Shown one piece after another: positions 1-6,628 of a stretch of 36,751 bases of DNA. A program made the translations under genes and the position numbers. How positions within the stretch are numbered: the first letter of the stretch is position 1; each line of letters begins with the position of its first letter. The notes under the pieces are model-generated. The model saw only the letters and a program-made list of their open reading frames with translations, was not told the DNA's origin and searched no databases. The DNA is from Candidatus Nealsonbacteria bacterium RIFOXYB1_FULL_40_15 (GTDB lineage: Bacteria; Patescibacteriota; Minisyncoccia; Minisyncoccales; GWA2-38-27), in NCBI GenBank assembly GCA_001821555.1, contig MHMM01000013.1:1-36751 (forward strand), given 5' to 3'.

Positions 1-53
1 AGCCGACTAATCTCTTCTCTTTCCTCAAGGGTCAAACGATAATACTTCTTCAT
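1..53 (-). CDS. IS30-type transposase, N-terminal fragment (runs off the window)
   Basis: Only the first 17 codons are visible, reading MKKYYRLTLEEREEISR. A short basic start followed by LTxEER(x)EI is the usual opening of IS30-family transposases, where it begins the N-terminal helix-turn-helix DNA-binding region; the DDE catalytic domain would lie outside the window. The start is the ATG at 51-53 and has no obvious Shine-Dalgarno sequence. It is transcribed leftward, away from the GC-rich relic at 306-520. The family call rests on a very short piece plus the inverted repeats just outside it, so it is moderate; another helix-turn-helix protein with a similar start cannot be excluded. Confidence 0.6.
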   Translation of the reverse strand, partial: MKKYYRLTLEEREEISR

Positions 54-108
54 AGAATTTAACGCTTAATTTATTATGGGATAATACTATACTGTTGCGT
101 TAAATTCT
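54..108. repeat. 12-bp inverted repeats at the outer end of the IS30-type element
   Basis: AGAATTTAACGC at 54-65 is the exact reverse complement of GCGTTAAATTCT at 97-108, with 31 bp between. The spacer contains TATAGTATTAT on the minus strand, a likely -10 region for the transposase. The outer copy is a plausible terminal inverted repeat of the insertion sequence, and the inner copy may be an operator or transposase-binding site. The exact end of the element cannot be fixed without its other end. Confidence 0.5.
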
Positions 109-129
109 TGAATCTAATTAAGCTTAGTA

Positions 130-144
130 AAGCTTAGCTTACTT
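130..144. repeat. Copy of a 15-bp repeat also found at 30627-30641
   Basis: AAGCTTAGCTTACTT here is identical to 30627-30641, where it is part of a perfect 10-bp hairpin. This copy lies between the insertion-sequence end and the terminator of cassette 1 and does not form the full hairpin. It is probably one member of a small dispersed palindromic repeat family. Confidence 0.45.
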
Positions 145-151
145 TGAAGCA

Positions 152-190
152 AAAAAACAGGCGAGAACGAATGATTCGTTGTTCTCGCCC
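152..190 (-). terminator. Intrinsic terminator of GC-rich cassette 1
   Basis: On the minus strand a long hairpin with arms GGCGAGAAC and GTTCTCGCC (inner AACGAAT/ATTCGTT pairing) is followed by a run of seven T. It ends the transcript that starts upstream of 520 and reads through the broken gene at 306-520. Confidence 0.8.
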
Positions 191-206
191 TGAAAACGTC
201 AAAGGT

Positions 207-284
207 ATAATGTCTCGGTAGCTGCCGAGCCCAGCCCGCAGACTTTCGCCTGCGGGACTAAGTCAACCCGCGTCATAATGTCTC
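207..284. repeat. Direct repeat and GC palindromes in the 3' part of cassette 1
   Basis: ATAATGTCTC occurs at 207-216 and again at 275-284. Between the two copies are two GC palindromes: CTCGG/CCGAG at 214-229 and CCCGCAG/CTGCGGG at 235-256. The repeat spacing suggests a small insertion or duplication downstream of the broken gene. Similar short GC palindromes accompany the other three GC-rich cassettes. Confidence 0.4.
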
Positions 285-305
285 CTTGAAAGCCATGTCA
301 GAAGG

Positions 306-520
306 TTAACCGTTCTGGCTCTCCGTACCATTCACTGCATGTCGGTACTTGTCCGCGAGCCACTCGCCACCAGGTTCGTCGCCACTGCGACATTCCACAA
401 CTCCAAGGCATACATAAGCGTTTCCTCCCAAAAACCTCTGGTTTGTTCCCGCCCACACAGCGGAAACAGGATGGCTTGAACTGCAATGAATTGACCGCGG
501 TATTGGATATTCTACTTCAT
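306..520 (-). pseudogene. Broken GC-rich cassette gene 1 (start out of frame)
   Basis: A strong ribosome binding site (AGAAAGGAGGTG) sits 5 nt before an ATG at 518-520, but that ATG is followed by AAG TAG, so the initiated frame stops after two codons. The frame that looks genuinely coding is offset: it contains ...NQRFLGGNAYVCLGVVECRS... and ...GGEWLADKYRHAVNG..., has the G-first codon pattern expected of real genes, and stops at 306-308. It has no start codon of its own after an upstream TAG. I therefore read this as a gene inactivated by a small indel near its start, in a unit that still has ribosome binding site and terminator. All three minus-strand frames are open over much of the GC-rich stretch, so a 62-codon ORF at 298-486 starting with TTG is the competing reading. 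Function is unknown. Confidence 0.5.
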
Positions 521-585
521 TGACACCTCCTTTCTAATGTTCTTTTTTTATAATACAACAAGAATTAAAAAAATCTAGCTCGAAC

Positions 586-625
586 TGTGGATAAATGAGC
601 CTGGCTCATAGAAAACTGTGGAAAA
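586..625. promoter_or_regulatory. Palindrome between two TGTGGAWAA boxes upstream of mfd
   Basis: TGTGGATAA (586-594) and TGTGGAAAA (617-625) flank a perfect 7-bp inverted repeat, ATGAGCC/GGCTCAT, at 595-609. The first box matches the DnaA-box consensus in reverse and also resembles the TGTGG-extended -10 seen before topA and cassette 2. The arrangement suggests that 586-625 is regulatory rather than coding, which favours a downstream start for mfd. A replication-origin role is not supported by anything else here. Confidence 0.35.
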
Positions 626-657
626 CTTGGCTGTTATGTGATAAGATAATGCTTCTG

Positions 658-2613
658 ATGGATAATCAGAAAGATAAAGTTTTGATCGCATCTTTAGCCC
701 CCTATTTTCTTGAAAGGGACAGTTTTTGGTTTGAAAAGAACCTTGAAAAGATTCTTGACGCCTTAAAAACCCAGTCTTTTTTTCAAGACAATATCCTTCT
801 GCTGGAAAAAGACCTTTCCAAGAACCCTTATGAGATTCTAAGGAAACTTGATGAAATGGGGTATGAGAAAGTTCAAAAAGTTGAAGAAATGGGAGAATTC
901 TCCTCTTTGGGCGGAATTATAGAAATATTTCCTATTAATAGAAGAAGGGCTGTAAGGGTGGATTTTCTGGGAAACAAAGTAGATTCTTTGGAAGAAATAG
1001 GAGAAGACCTCAAAGACGAAGCGAAATCAAAAGAAATCCTGAGAAAAAAGCTGAAAAACCAAAGGATATATTCGGATATAAAGGGACTGAAAGAAGGAGA
1101 ATATCTGGTGCATTTGGACCACGGCATAGGCAGATTCGCTGGATTTGAAAAAATAAAGGAGGATGATTACTATGTTCTTGAGTATGATAAAAATGACAAG
1201 CTTTTTGTCCCTAAGGGGCTGGAAAGAAAGCTTTCAAGATTCGTGGGGTTTTCAGAGCCCAGGATCTCCAGACTAAGCTCTCCTTTGTGGCAAAGAACAA
1301 AGAAAAAGATAAAAGAAGATGCCTTCAAGCTTGCAAGAGCGCTTTTGGACTCGGAAGCAAAAAGAAAGGCAACAGAAAGACAGCCCTATCTGCCTGATGA
1401 CGAGCTTGATGCAATGCTGGCGTCCAGCTTTGAATATATGGAAACACCGGATCAGGCATCTGCAATTGAAGATATAAAAAGGGATATGGAAAAGAAAAAG
1501 CCCATGGACAGATTAGTGGCAGGAGACGTTGGATTCGGAAAAACAGAGGTTGCTCTAAGGGCTGCGATGAAAGCGGTCAAATCTGGAGCTATGACAGTCG
1601 TCCTGGCTCCGACAACTATTTTAGCCAGCCAGCACTTTGGCAGCTTCAGCAAAAGGCTTTTGGGCCTTCCTGTAAACATAGCATTGCTTACAAGGTTGCA
1701 GAATAAGAAGGAAAGGGAAAAAATAACTGAAGGGCTTAAAAACAGCTCAATAGACATCTTGATCGGAACCCATAGCATATTATCCGAAAAGACATCCTCT
1801 CTGCTGTTCAAAAAAGACGGGCGAGGCCTTTTGATAATAGACGACGAACAAAGATTCGGAGTAAAGCAGAAAGAAAAGCTCAAGCAGATGAAGTCCGGCA
1901 TAGACGCACTCTCTCTTTCGGCCACCCCGATCCCGAGAACTCTCCATTTGGCCATGTCTTCATTGAAAGAAATGAGCATTATACAAACTCCTCCGGAAGG
2001 AAGACTGCCTATAAAAACATTTGTTCTGCCCTGGTCTAGAAAAATTATCAAGTCCGCGATAGAGAAAGAACTGGATAGAAAAGGCCAGGTTTATTACCTT
2101 TACAACAGGATTGAAAGCATAGAAAGAGCTAAAGAATTGATAGAGGAAATCTCTCCCAATGCTAAAACAGAGCTTATCCATGCAAGAATCCCGAACAGAG
2201 ATCTTTTGTCTTCTTTAAGCAGGTTTCAGAGCCAAAAAGCGGATGTCTTGGTTTCAACTACAATAATTGAAAACGGGATAGACCTCGAGAACGCAAATAC
2301 AATAATAGTAGACGACGCTTCCAGACTGGGATTATCCCAGGCATACCAGCTAAAAGGAAGAGTCGGGAGATCCGACCGGCAGGCCTTTGCATTCTTCCTT
2401 TACAAAGGAAAATTAAAAGAAAAAGCCAAGGCCAGGTTGGAAGCGCTTGAAGAAATGCAGGACTTGGGATCGGGCTACAGAATAGCATTGAGGGATTTGG
2501 AAATAAGGGGCTCGGGAAACATTCTAGGGAAAGAACAGTCAGGATCTATAAACAAAGTGGGCCTCAATCTTTACTGCCAGATGCTTTCTGAAGCAGTTGA
2601 AAAAATGAAATAA
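658..2613 (+). CDS. mfd: Transcription-repair coupling factor Mfd, compact form
   Basis: A superfamily 2 translocase that removes RNA polymerase stalled at DNA damage and recruits nucleotide excision repair. In order: the end of the UvrB-like region (EFSSLGGIIEIFP near 80), the CarD-like RNA-polymerase interaction domain (GEYLVHLDHGIGRF from about 147), Walker A GDVGFGKT (about 289), a DDEQ box in place of DEEQ (about 395), SATPIPRT (about 421) and the second RecA lobe ending in a QLKGRVGRSDR motif VI. It stops right after the IRGSGNILGKEQSG segment, so the C-terminal autoinhibitory D7 domain is absent, as is most of the N-terminal UvrB-homology module; about 650 residues against about 1150 in typical Mfd. 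ATGs at 595 and 649 are in frame, but 595-609 lies inside a palindrome and GATAAT at 645-650 is 7 nt before the 658 ATG, so 658 is preferred. Confidence 0.9.
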   Translation: MDNQKDKVLIASLAPYFLERDSFWFEKNLEKILDALKTQSFFQDNILLLEKDLSKNPYEILRKLDEMGYEKVQKVEEMGEFSSLGGIIEIFPINRRRAVRVDFLGNKVDSLEEIGEDLKDEAKSKEILRKKLKNQRIYSDIKGLKEGEYLVHLDHGIGRFAGFEKIKEDDYYVLEYDKNDKLFVPKGLERKLSRFVGFSEPRISRLSSPLWQRTKKKIKEDAFKLARALLDSEAKRKATERQPYLPDDELDAMLASSFEYMETPDQASAIEDIKRDMEKKKPMDRLVAGDVGFGKTEVALRAAMKAVKSGAMTVVLAPTTILASQHFGSFSKRLLGLPVNIALLTRLQNKKEREKITEGLKNSSIDILIGTHSILSEKTSSLLFKKDGRGLLIIDDEQRFGVKQKEKLKQMKSGIDALSLSATPIPRTLHLAMSSLKEMSIIQTPPEGRLPIKTFVLPWSRKIIKSAIEKELDRKGQVYYLYNRIESIERAKELIEEISPNAKTELIHARIPNRDLLSSLSRFQSQKADVLVSTTIIENGIDLENANTIIVDDASRLGLSQAYQLKGRVGRSDRQAFAFFLYKGKLKEKAKARLEALEEMQDLGSGYRIALRDLEIRGSGNILGKEQSGSINKVGLNLYCQMLSEAVEKMK

Positions 2614-2651
2614 AATAATTTGACTCATTTTTTCTTTTTTGATATCTTCTG

Positions 2652-2667
2652 TGGTATTATTGAAAAC
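2652..2667 (+). promoter_or_regulatory. Extended -10 promoter giving a near-leaderless topA mRNA
   Basis: TG at 2652-2653 followed by G and TATTAT (2655-2660) forms an extended -10 element. Only 7 nt separate it from the topA ATG at 2668, so transcription should begin at or next to the start codon. There is no Shine-Dalgarno sequence. No good -35 lies 17 bp upstream; the TTGACT at 2620 is too far away. Confidence 0.55.
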
Positions 2668-4674
2668 ATGAAACTTGTAATCGTAGAAAGCCCGACAAAA
2701 TCAAAAACGATAGAAAAGTTCCTAGGAAAAGAGTATAAAGTTCTATCGTCTTTTGGACATATTAGAGATCTCCCAAAGAGCTCTTTGGGCGTAGATCTTG
2801 AAAAAGACTTCCAGCCCAAATATGTAATTCCTTCTAAATCTAGAAAGGTAATTTCTGAATTAAAAAAAGAATCCAAGAAAGCAGGGGAAATCATACTGGC
2901 AACCGATGAAGACAGGGAGGGAGAGGCCATTGCTTGGCATCTTTCAGAGGCCCTGAAGATAGAAAATCCGAAAAGAGTGGTTTTCCATGAGATAACAAAG
3001 CAAGCGATTGAAGACGCCTTCAGAACCCCTAGGGAGCTGGATATGAACCTGGTCAACGCCCAGCAGGCCAGAAGAATACTGGACAGGATCGTAGGATACA
3101 AGCTCTCGCCTTTCCTTTGGAAAAAGGTAGCCAAGGGCCTCTCGGCGGGAAGGGTTCAGTCTGTCGCAGTGCGACTTATAGTAGAAAGGGAAAGGGAGAG
3201 GGAGAAATTCCAAAAAGAAGAATACTGGACAATAAAAGCCACGTTCTTAAAAGATAACAAAGAATTTGAATCCTTTTTATCCAAAAAGAATGGAAAGAGT
3301 TTGGAAAAACTGGAAATAAAGTCAAAAGAACAAGCAGAAAAGATAAAAAAAGAGCTTGAGTTTTTGCCTTACAAAGTTTCCAGCGTAGAAAAAAAGGAAT
3401 CCGTAAAGAACCCCTTTCCGCCCTTCACTACAAGCTCTTTACAGCAGGAAGCTTGGAATAAATTCAGATATCCTGCAAAAATGACAATGAAAATCGCCCA
3501 GGACCTGTACGAAAAAGGATTCATAACCTACCACAGAACGGATTCGGTCAACCTTTCGGATTTCTCCTTGAATTCAGCTAAGAAATTTATAACAGAAGCT
3601 TTCGGAAAAAACTATCATTCTTTCAGAAAATACAAAGCCAAAGGAAAAACCCAGGAAGCCCATGAAGCAATAAGGCCTGCGTATCCTGAAAAAAGGCCCG
3701 AAGATTCAGGATTAGAAAAACAGCACTTCAAAATTTATGACATTATTTGGAGAAAGTTTATGTCTTCCCAAATGAGCCAAGCCATATTTGATTCGGTTGC
3801 CATAGACATTTCAGGCGGAGAATATGAGTTTAGATCAACCGGGCAGACATTGAAGTTTGACGGATTCTTAAAAGTCTATCCGATGAAGTTTGAAGAAACA
3901 GAGCTTCCAGATTTAAAAAGGGAAGATCCTCTCAATATTCAGGATATTTTGCCCGAACAGCATTTCACCCAGCCCCCTCCCAGATACACAGAGGCAAGCA
4001 TAATAAAACAGCTGGAAGAAAACGGAATAGGAAGGCCCTCAACCTATGCTCCCATCATCTCAACCATACAAGCCAGGAACTATATTGAAAAAGATGAGAA
4101 TAGGAGATTTAAGCCGACAGAAATAGGAATCGTGGTAAATGATATATTAGTAGAACACTTCCCTGTTGTCGTGGATATAAAGTTTACCGCAAAAATGGAG
4201 AACGAGCTTGACGAAGTGGCAGAAGGGAAAGACACCTGGGAAAAAACCTGCAGGGATTTTTACGAACCCTTCAAAAAGAATCTTGAAGAAAAATACGAAG
4301 AGGTGGAAAAGAAAGATATAACCGATAAGCCGACAGACAAAATATGCCCTAAGTGCGGGTCTCCTTTGATAGAAAAACTAGGCAGATACGGGAGATTCTA
4401 TGCCTGCTCTAAGTTTCCGGAGTGCAAATACACTGAATCCCTAAAGAAAGACGCACTGGACGTCCCTTGTCCAAAATGCGGAAAAGGAAAACTCGCAGGA
4501 AAAAGAACAAAGAAGGGAAAGATATTCTACGGATGCAACAGGTTCCCTGAATGCGATTTTGCCTTGTGGGACAAGCCGACAGGAGAGAAATGCGAAAAGT
4601 GCGGATCTCTGCTCGTTCAAAAAGGAAAGCAGATCAAATGCTCTAATAAGGATTGCGATTTTAAGAAAAAATAG
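2668..4674 (+). CDS. topA: DNA topoisomerase I (type IA)
   Basis: Relaxes negative supercoils by a transient 5'-phosphotyrosine break in one strand. The N-terminal TOPRIM domain shows IVESPTKSKT (residues 4-13) and DEDREGEAIAWH (D80, D82 metal ligands). The catalytic tyrosine is Y288 in GFITYHRTDS. The C-terminus carries three zinc-ribbon repeats, each with CxxC pairs (CPKCG...CSKFPEC, CPKCG...CNRFPEC, CEKCG...CSNKDC), which bind single-stranded DNA. At 668 residues it is a normal bacterial-length enzyme with a reduced zinc tail. The open frame extends 16 codons upstream to 2620, but the promoter -10 lies inside that extension and MKLVIVESPTKS is the canonical start, so 2668 is chosen. It follows mfd by 54 bp with its own promoter. 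Confidence 0.97.
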   Translation: MKLVIVESPTKSKTIEKFLGKEYKVLSSFGHIRDLPKSSLGVDLEKDFQPKYVIPSKSRKVISELKKESKKAGEIILATDEDREGEAIAWHLSEALKIENPKRVVFHEITKQAIEDAFRTPRELDMNLVNAQQARRILDRIVGYKLSPFLWKKVAKGLSAGRVQSVAVRLIVEREREREKFQKEEYWTIKATFLKDNKEFESFLSKKNGKSLEKLEIKSKEQAEKIKKELEFLPYKVSSVEKKESVKNPFPPFTTSSLQQEAWNKFRYPAKMTMKIAQDLYEKGFITYHRTDSVNLSDFSLNSAKKFITEAFGKNYHSFRKYKAKGKTQEAHEAIRPAYPEKRPEDSGLEKQHFKIYDIIWRKFMSSQMSQAIFDSVAIDISGGEYEFRSTGQTLKFDGFLKVYPMKFEETELPDLKREDPLNIQDILPEQHFTQPPPRYTEASIIKQLEENGIGRPSTYAPIISTIQARNYIEKDENRRFKPTEIGIVVNDILVEHFPVVVDIKFTAKMENELDEVAEGKDTWEKTCRDFYEPFKKNLEEKYEEVEKKDITDKPTDKICPKCGSPLIEKLGRYGRFYACSKFPECKYTESLKKDALDVPCPKCGKGKLAGKRTKKGKIFYGCNRFPECDFALWDKPTGEKCEKCGSLLVQKGKQIKCSNKDCDFKKK

Positions 4675-4689
4675 TAAAATAAAATATCA

Positions 4690-4773
4690 GCCGAGGTGGC
4701 GAAATTGGCAAACGCACAGGTTTCAAAAACCTGCGAGAGTAATCTCTTGAGGGTTCAAGTCCCTCCCTCGGCA
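4690..4773 (+). tRNA. tRNA-Leu (anticodon CAA)
   Basis: The acceptor arms GCCGAGG (4690-4696) and CCTCGGC (4766-4772) pair perfectly, with discriminator A at 4773. The anticodon arm is CAGGT-TTCAAAA-ACCTG, giving anticodon CAA. A long variable arm (CGAGAGTAATCTCTTG) marks the class II leucine tRNA, and the T arm is GAGGG-TTCAAGT-CCCTC. No CCA is encoded. The 3' part (4750-4775) is repeated exactly at 5486-5511 and acts as the attachment site of the element downstream, so an insertion there leaves the tRNA intact. Confidence 0.97.
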
Positions 4774-4775
4774 CT
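4750..4775 (+). repeat. Attachment-site copy inside tRNA-Leu (left)
   Basis: A 26-bp block covering the T arm from its second base, the 3' acceptor strand, the discriminator and two more bases. It is identical to 5486-5511. A direct repeat of a tRNA 3' end is the classic footprint of tyrosine-recombinase integration into tRNA genes. Confidence 0.85.
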
Positions 4776-4867
4776 ATTTGTAGGTTTCCGCCAAAGGCGA
4801 GACCCCGCTAAGGCGGGGCAACCCCACCTCGGGCACCAGTTTTTTGATTACTCCCAAGAGGCGACAC

Positions 4868-4896
4868 TTGCTTCCTATTGACTTTTGTGGTATAAA
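4868..4896 (+). promoter_or_regulatory. Promoter of cassette 2
   Basis: TTGCTT (4868-4873), a 17-bp spacer and TATAAA (4891-4896), with TG at 4888-4889 as an extended -10. The TGTGGTATAAA block resembles the topA promoter. A leader of about 90 nt leads to the AGGAGG at 4975-4980. Confidence 0.55.
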
Positions 4897-4989
4897 TGCT
4901 ATCCTTGAATATTGTCGGCATCATAACCGATAGTCGCCGTCCGCACGGTGTGGCGGCAAAATCTGAACCTTAACAGGAGGCAAAACGCC

Positions 4990-5361
4990 ATGCAATTTCC
5001 AATGAGAGATGAAATGACGGAAGATCAAGTTGCCGCCAACGTTGCGGCACAGCTCGTTCCCGGAAAGTACTATCGCTTCGCCCCCCCGATCATGGCAACA
5101 GCCGTCCCGGTCGGCGGACCCAACGTCTGTAAGCTCGAGGAGTGCGAATTCGATCGTGGCTGGTAAATCGGTCTAGTGAATGGCAACCATGTCTTCCAGG
5201 GCAAGCCGGTGAACGACGAACGCATCATCCCAACGCCACCAGGCTATCAGGACGTGCCGAATTTGAACGAGATCTTGGAGCAACTCCGGGACAGTTATTT
5301 CCACGTTCTGTTCATCGACGGAAGCCAGGCGGTGCTCGACACTGACCAGGGTCATCACTGA
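4990..5361 (+). pseudogene. Cassette 2 gene, unknown function, interrupted by one in-frame TAA
   Basis: AGGAGG at 4975-4980 is 9 nt before the ATG at 4990. The frame runs 58 codons (MQFPMRDEMTEDQVAANVAA...CKLEECEFDRGW) to TAA at 5164-5166, then continues in the same frame as IGLVNGNHVFQGKPVNDERI...EQLRDSYFHVLFIDGSQAVL to the stop at 5361. Nothing else separates the halves, so it looks like one gene of 123 sense codons broken by a single nonsense change. Two alternatives remain: translation restart at the GTG at 5176, which lacks a ribosome binding site, or readthrough. I do not recognise the family. The product would be a soluble acidic protein without membrane segments. Its codon use (C/G third positions) is unlike the A/T-rich host genes. 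Confidence 0.6.
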
Positions 5362-5403
5362 CCCACACCTGCAGCGATACGAACACGCCAGTCGCAGAAC
5401 CAT

Positions 5404-5439
5404 GGGCGCGGCACGACAAGTGTCCCGCCCCCTTTTTTT
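5404..5439 (+). terminator. Intrinsic terminator of cassette 2
   Basis: An 11-bp stem (GGGCGCGGCAC at 5404-5414 with GTGTCCCGCCC at 5420-5430, one C-C mismatch and one G-T pair), loop GACAA, then CC and seven T at 5433-5439. It insulates the element from the convergent host operon. Confidence 0.85.
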
Positions 5440-5485
5440 GATTTTTGATTTAAGATTTTTTGTAAAAGACTGCGCCAAGACTGGA

Positions 5486-5511
5486 AGGGTTCAAGTCCCT
5501 CCCTCGGCACT
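5486..5511 (+). repeat. Attachment-site copy (right)
   Basis: Exact 26-bp copy of the tRNA-Leu 3' end at 4750-4775. The bases before it do not extend into anticodon- or D-arm sequence, so this is a junction copy and not a second tRNA gene. Confidence 0.85.
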
Positions 5512-5559
5512 TGGATTTAGTTAAACCTGGGAAAAAATAAATGATTTTTATAGGCGTAT

Positions 5560-6108
5560 TCAAGAAGTTTTCTTTTTCAGTTCATTCTTAAGAATTCGGC
5601 AGAAATAAGAAAATGAGTAAAATGCCAAACCGAATATAGAGATTAAAACAGATACTATAAAACCTGCCAAATCAAACTTTTCACCATAAAAATTAAACAC
5701 TGCAAAACTGATAATTATTAGGAGAAGATAAGCTATTTCAATAATAAGCAGTTTATATGCGAACCTTAGTTCAAATTTGAAATCTTTAAACGTTTTCTTG
5801 AGAAAAAGAGAGGCCAAATACCCGATTATCGGAAAAGCAATCAAAACCAATGCCACTATAGCATTGATAAATTCTTGCGGACTTTTTATTGAAAAAAGAG
5901 GTAGCAAAAATTCCATTACAGACCCAAACTTATGAAAAAATAATACATTTTCATTGCTCATCACCATTATCGGAATAAGAAAAAATAACAATCCTATTAT
6001 TATAGAATTAGATATAAATAAATACTCTAAATAGCTTAAGATCTTAAGGAAAATAATTTTCTTTAGAGAAAAATTGCTTTCAAAAATACGCATGAGATTC
6101 TTGAACAA
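5560..6108 (-). CDS. Hypothetical multi-pass membrane protein
   Basis: 182 residues with a basic N-terminal stretch and about four hydrophobic membrane segments (IIIGLLFFLIPIMVM, FINAIVALVLIAFPIIGYLA, LLIIEIAYLLLIIISFAVF, IVSVLISIFGLAFYSF), ending in a lysine-rich tail. I recognise no catalytic motif or family. It is the last gene of the leftward operon and starts 7 bp after the PAP2 phosphatase gene, so it may act with that enzyme at the membrane. There is no visible ribosome binding site. The right-hand attachment copy of the tRNA-Leu element ends 48 bp beyond its stop. Confidence 0.75.
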   Translation of the reverse strand: MFKNLMRIFESNFSLKKIIFLKILSYLEYLFISNSIIIGLLFFLIPIMVMSNENVLFFHKFGSVMEFLLPLFSIKSPQEFINAIVALVLIAFPIIGYLASLFLKKTFKDFKFELRFAYKLLIIEIAYLLLIIISFAVFNFYGEKFDLAGFIVSVLISIFGLAFYSFSYFCRILKNELKKKTS

Positions 6109-6115
6109 ACATTTA

Positions 6116-6628
6116 TTATATAATTTTAGATATTCTTTTGTAAGCAGAATTTAAGGCGAGGGCGAGAAAGATACCAATGCTGGCTCCTCCCAAGATATCT
6201 ACTGGCCAGTGGATGCCGGAGAATACCCTTGCCAGGGAAATAAGAAAAGCAAACAGGAAATAAAGGATTCCTGCTTTTTTATTATATAAAAAAATAATGG
6301 CTGCCAAAGCAAAGAAGAAGGTGGAGTGTCCTGAAGGAAAAGAATTGTAGAGACTATGGGAGACTAGCTGACTTACTTCCCGGACGGCGAAAGGCCTTGT
6401 TGTCTTGTATGCAAAATATATGATTTCTATGAACGCTCTGGCAAAAACTGCAGAAAATACAGAAAGAGCGACTACCCTTAAATACTTTGAATAGTTAACT
6501 GCTAAAAAAATAAGCAAACTGGCTATAACTGCGTATTCAAAATAACTGGCAAAAAATACGGCTAAGACGTCAAGCCAGTACCATCTTAATGCATAGCTGT
6601 TTATTAAATTAAATAGTTGTTCGTTCAT
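6116..6628 (-). CDS. PAP2-family membrane phosphatase
   Basis: A membrane acid phosphatase of the type that dephosphorylates lipid phosphates such as undecaprenyl pyrophosphate or phosphatidic acid. The three-part signature is complete: KTTRP (K75, R78), PSGH (98-101) and SLARVFSGIHWPVD with R134, nucleophile-activating H140 and D144. Five or six hydrophobic segments surround these motifs, and 170 residues is a normal length. The start overlaps the end of folD by about 20 bp. The specific substrate cannot be read from the sequence; a role in carrier-lipid recycling is inference. Confidence 0.9.
   Translation of the reverse strand: MNEQLFNLINSYALRWYWLDVLAVFFASYFEYAVIASLLIFLAVNYSKYLRVVALSVFSAVFARAFIEIIYFAYKTTRPFAVREVSQLVSHSLYNSFPSGHSTFFFALAAIIFLYNKKAGILYFLFAFLISLARVFSGIHWPVDILGGASIGIFLALALNSAYKRISKII

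Larger units (their letters stand above)
4776..5511 (+). mobile_element. Small integrated GC-rich element at tRNA-Leu (cassette 2)
   Basis: The 736-bp segment is bounded by the tRNA-Leu 3' end and its exact 26-bp copy. It is much richer in G and C than the chromosome on both sides. It holds two GC palindromes near its left end (CGCC/GGCG at 4789-4799 and CCCCGC/GCGGGG at 4803-4818), one promoter, one gene with a good ribosome binding site and one intrinsic terminator. No integrase or transposase is encoded, so it must have been mobilised in trans or be the remainder of a larger element. Confidence 0.75.

Noticed and set aside
298-486. 62-codon minus-strand ORF starting with TTG
   Set aside because: It starts without a ribosome binding site and is one of three frames open in the GC-rich stretch; the frame ending at 306 looks more like real coding sequence.
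2620-2625. TTGACT as the -35 of topA
   Set aside because: It is 29 bp from the -10 hexamer, far outside the usual 16-18 bp.
4878-4883. TTGACT as the -35 of cassette 2
   Set aside because: It is only 7 bp from TATAAA; TTGCTT at 4868 has the correct 17-bp spacing.
5173-5478. 101-codon minus-strand ORF in cassette 2
   Set aside because: It crosses the plus-strand terminator and lacks a ribosome binding site; the plus strand has a promoter, AGGAGG and a terminator in the right order.
5486-5511. Possible second tRNA-Leu
   Set aside because: Only the T arm and acceptor 3' strand are present; no anticodon or D arm precedes them.
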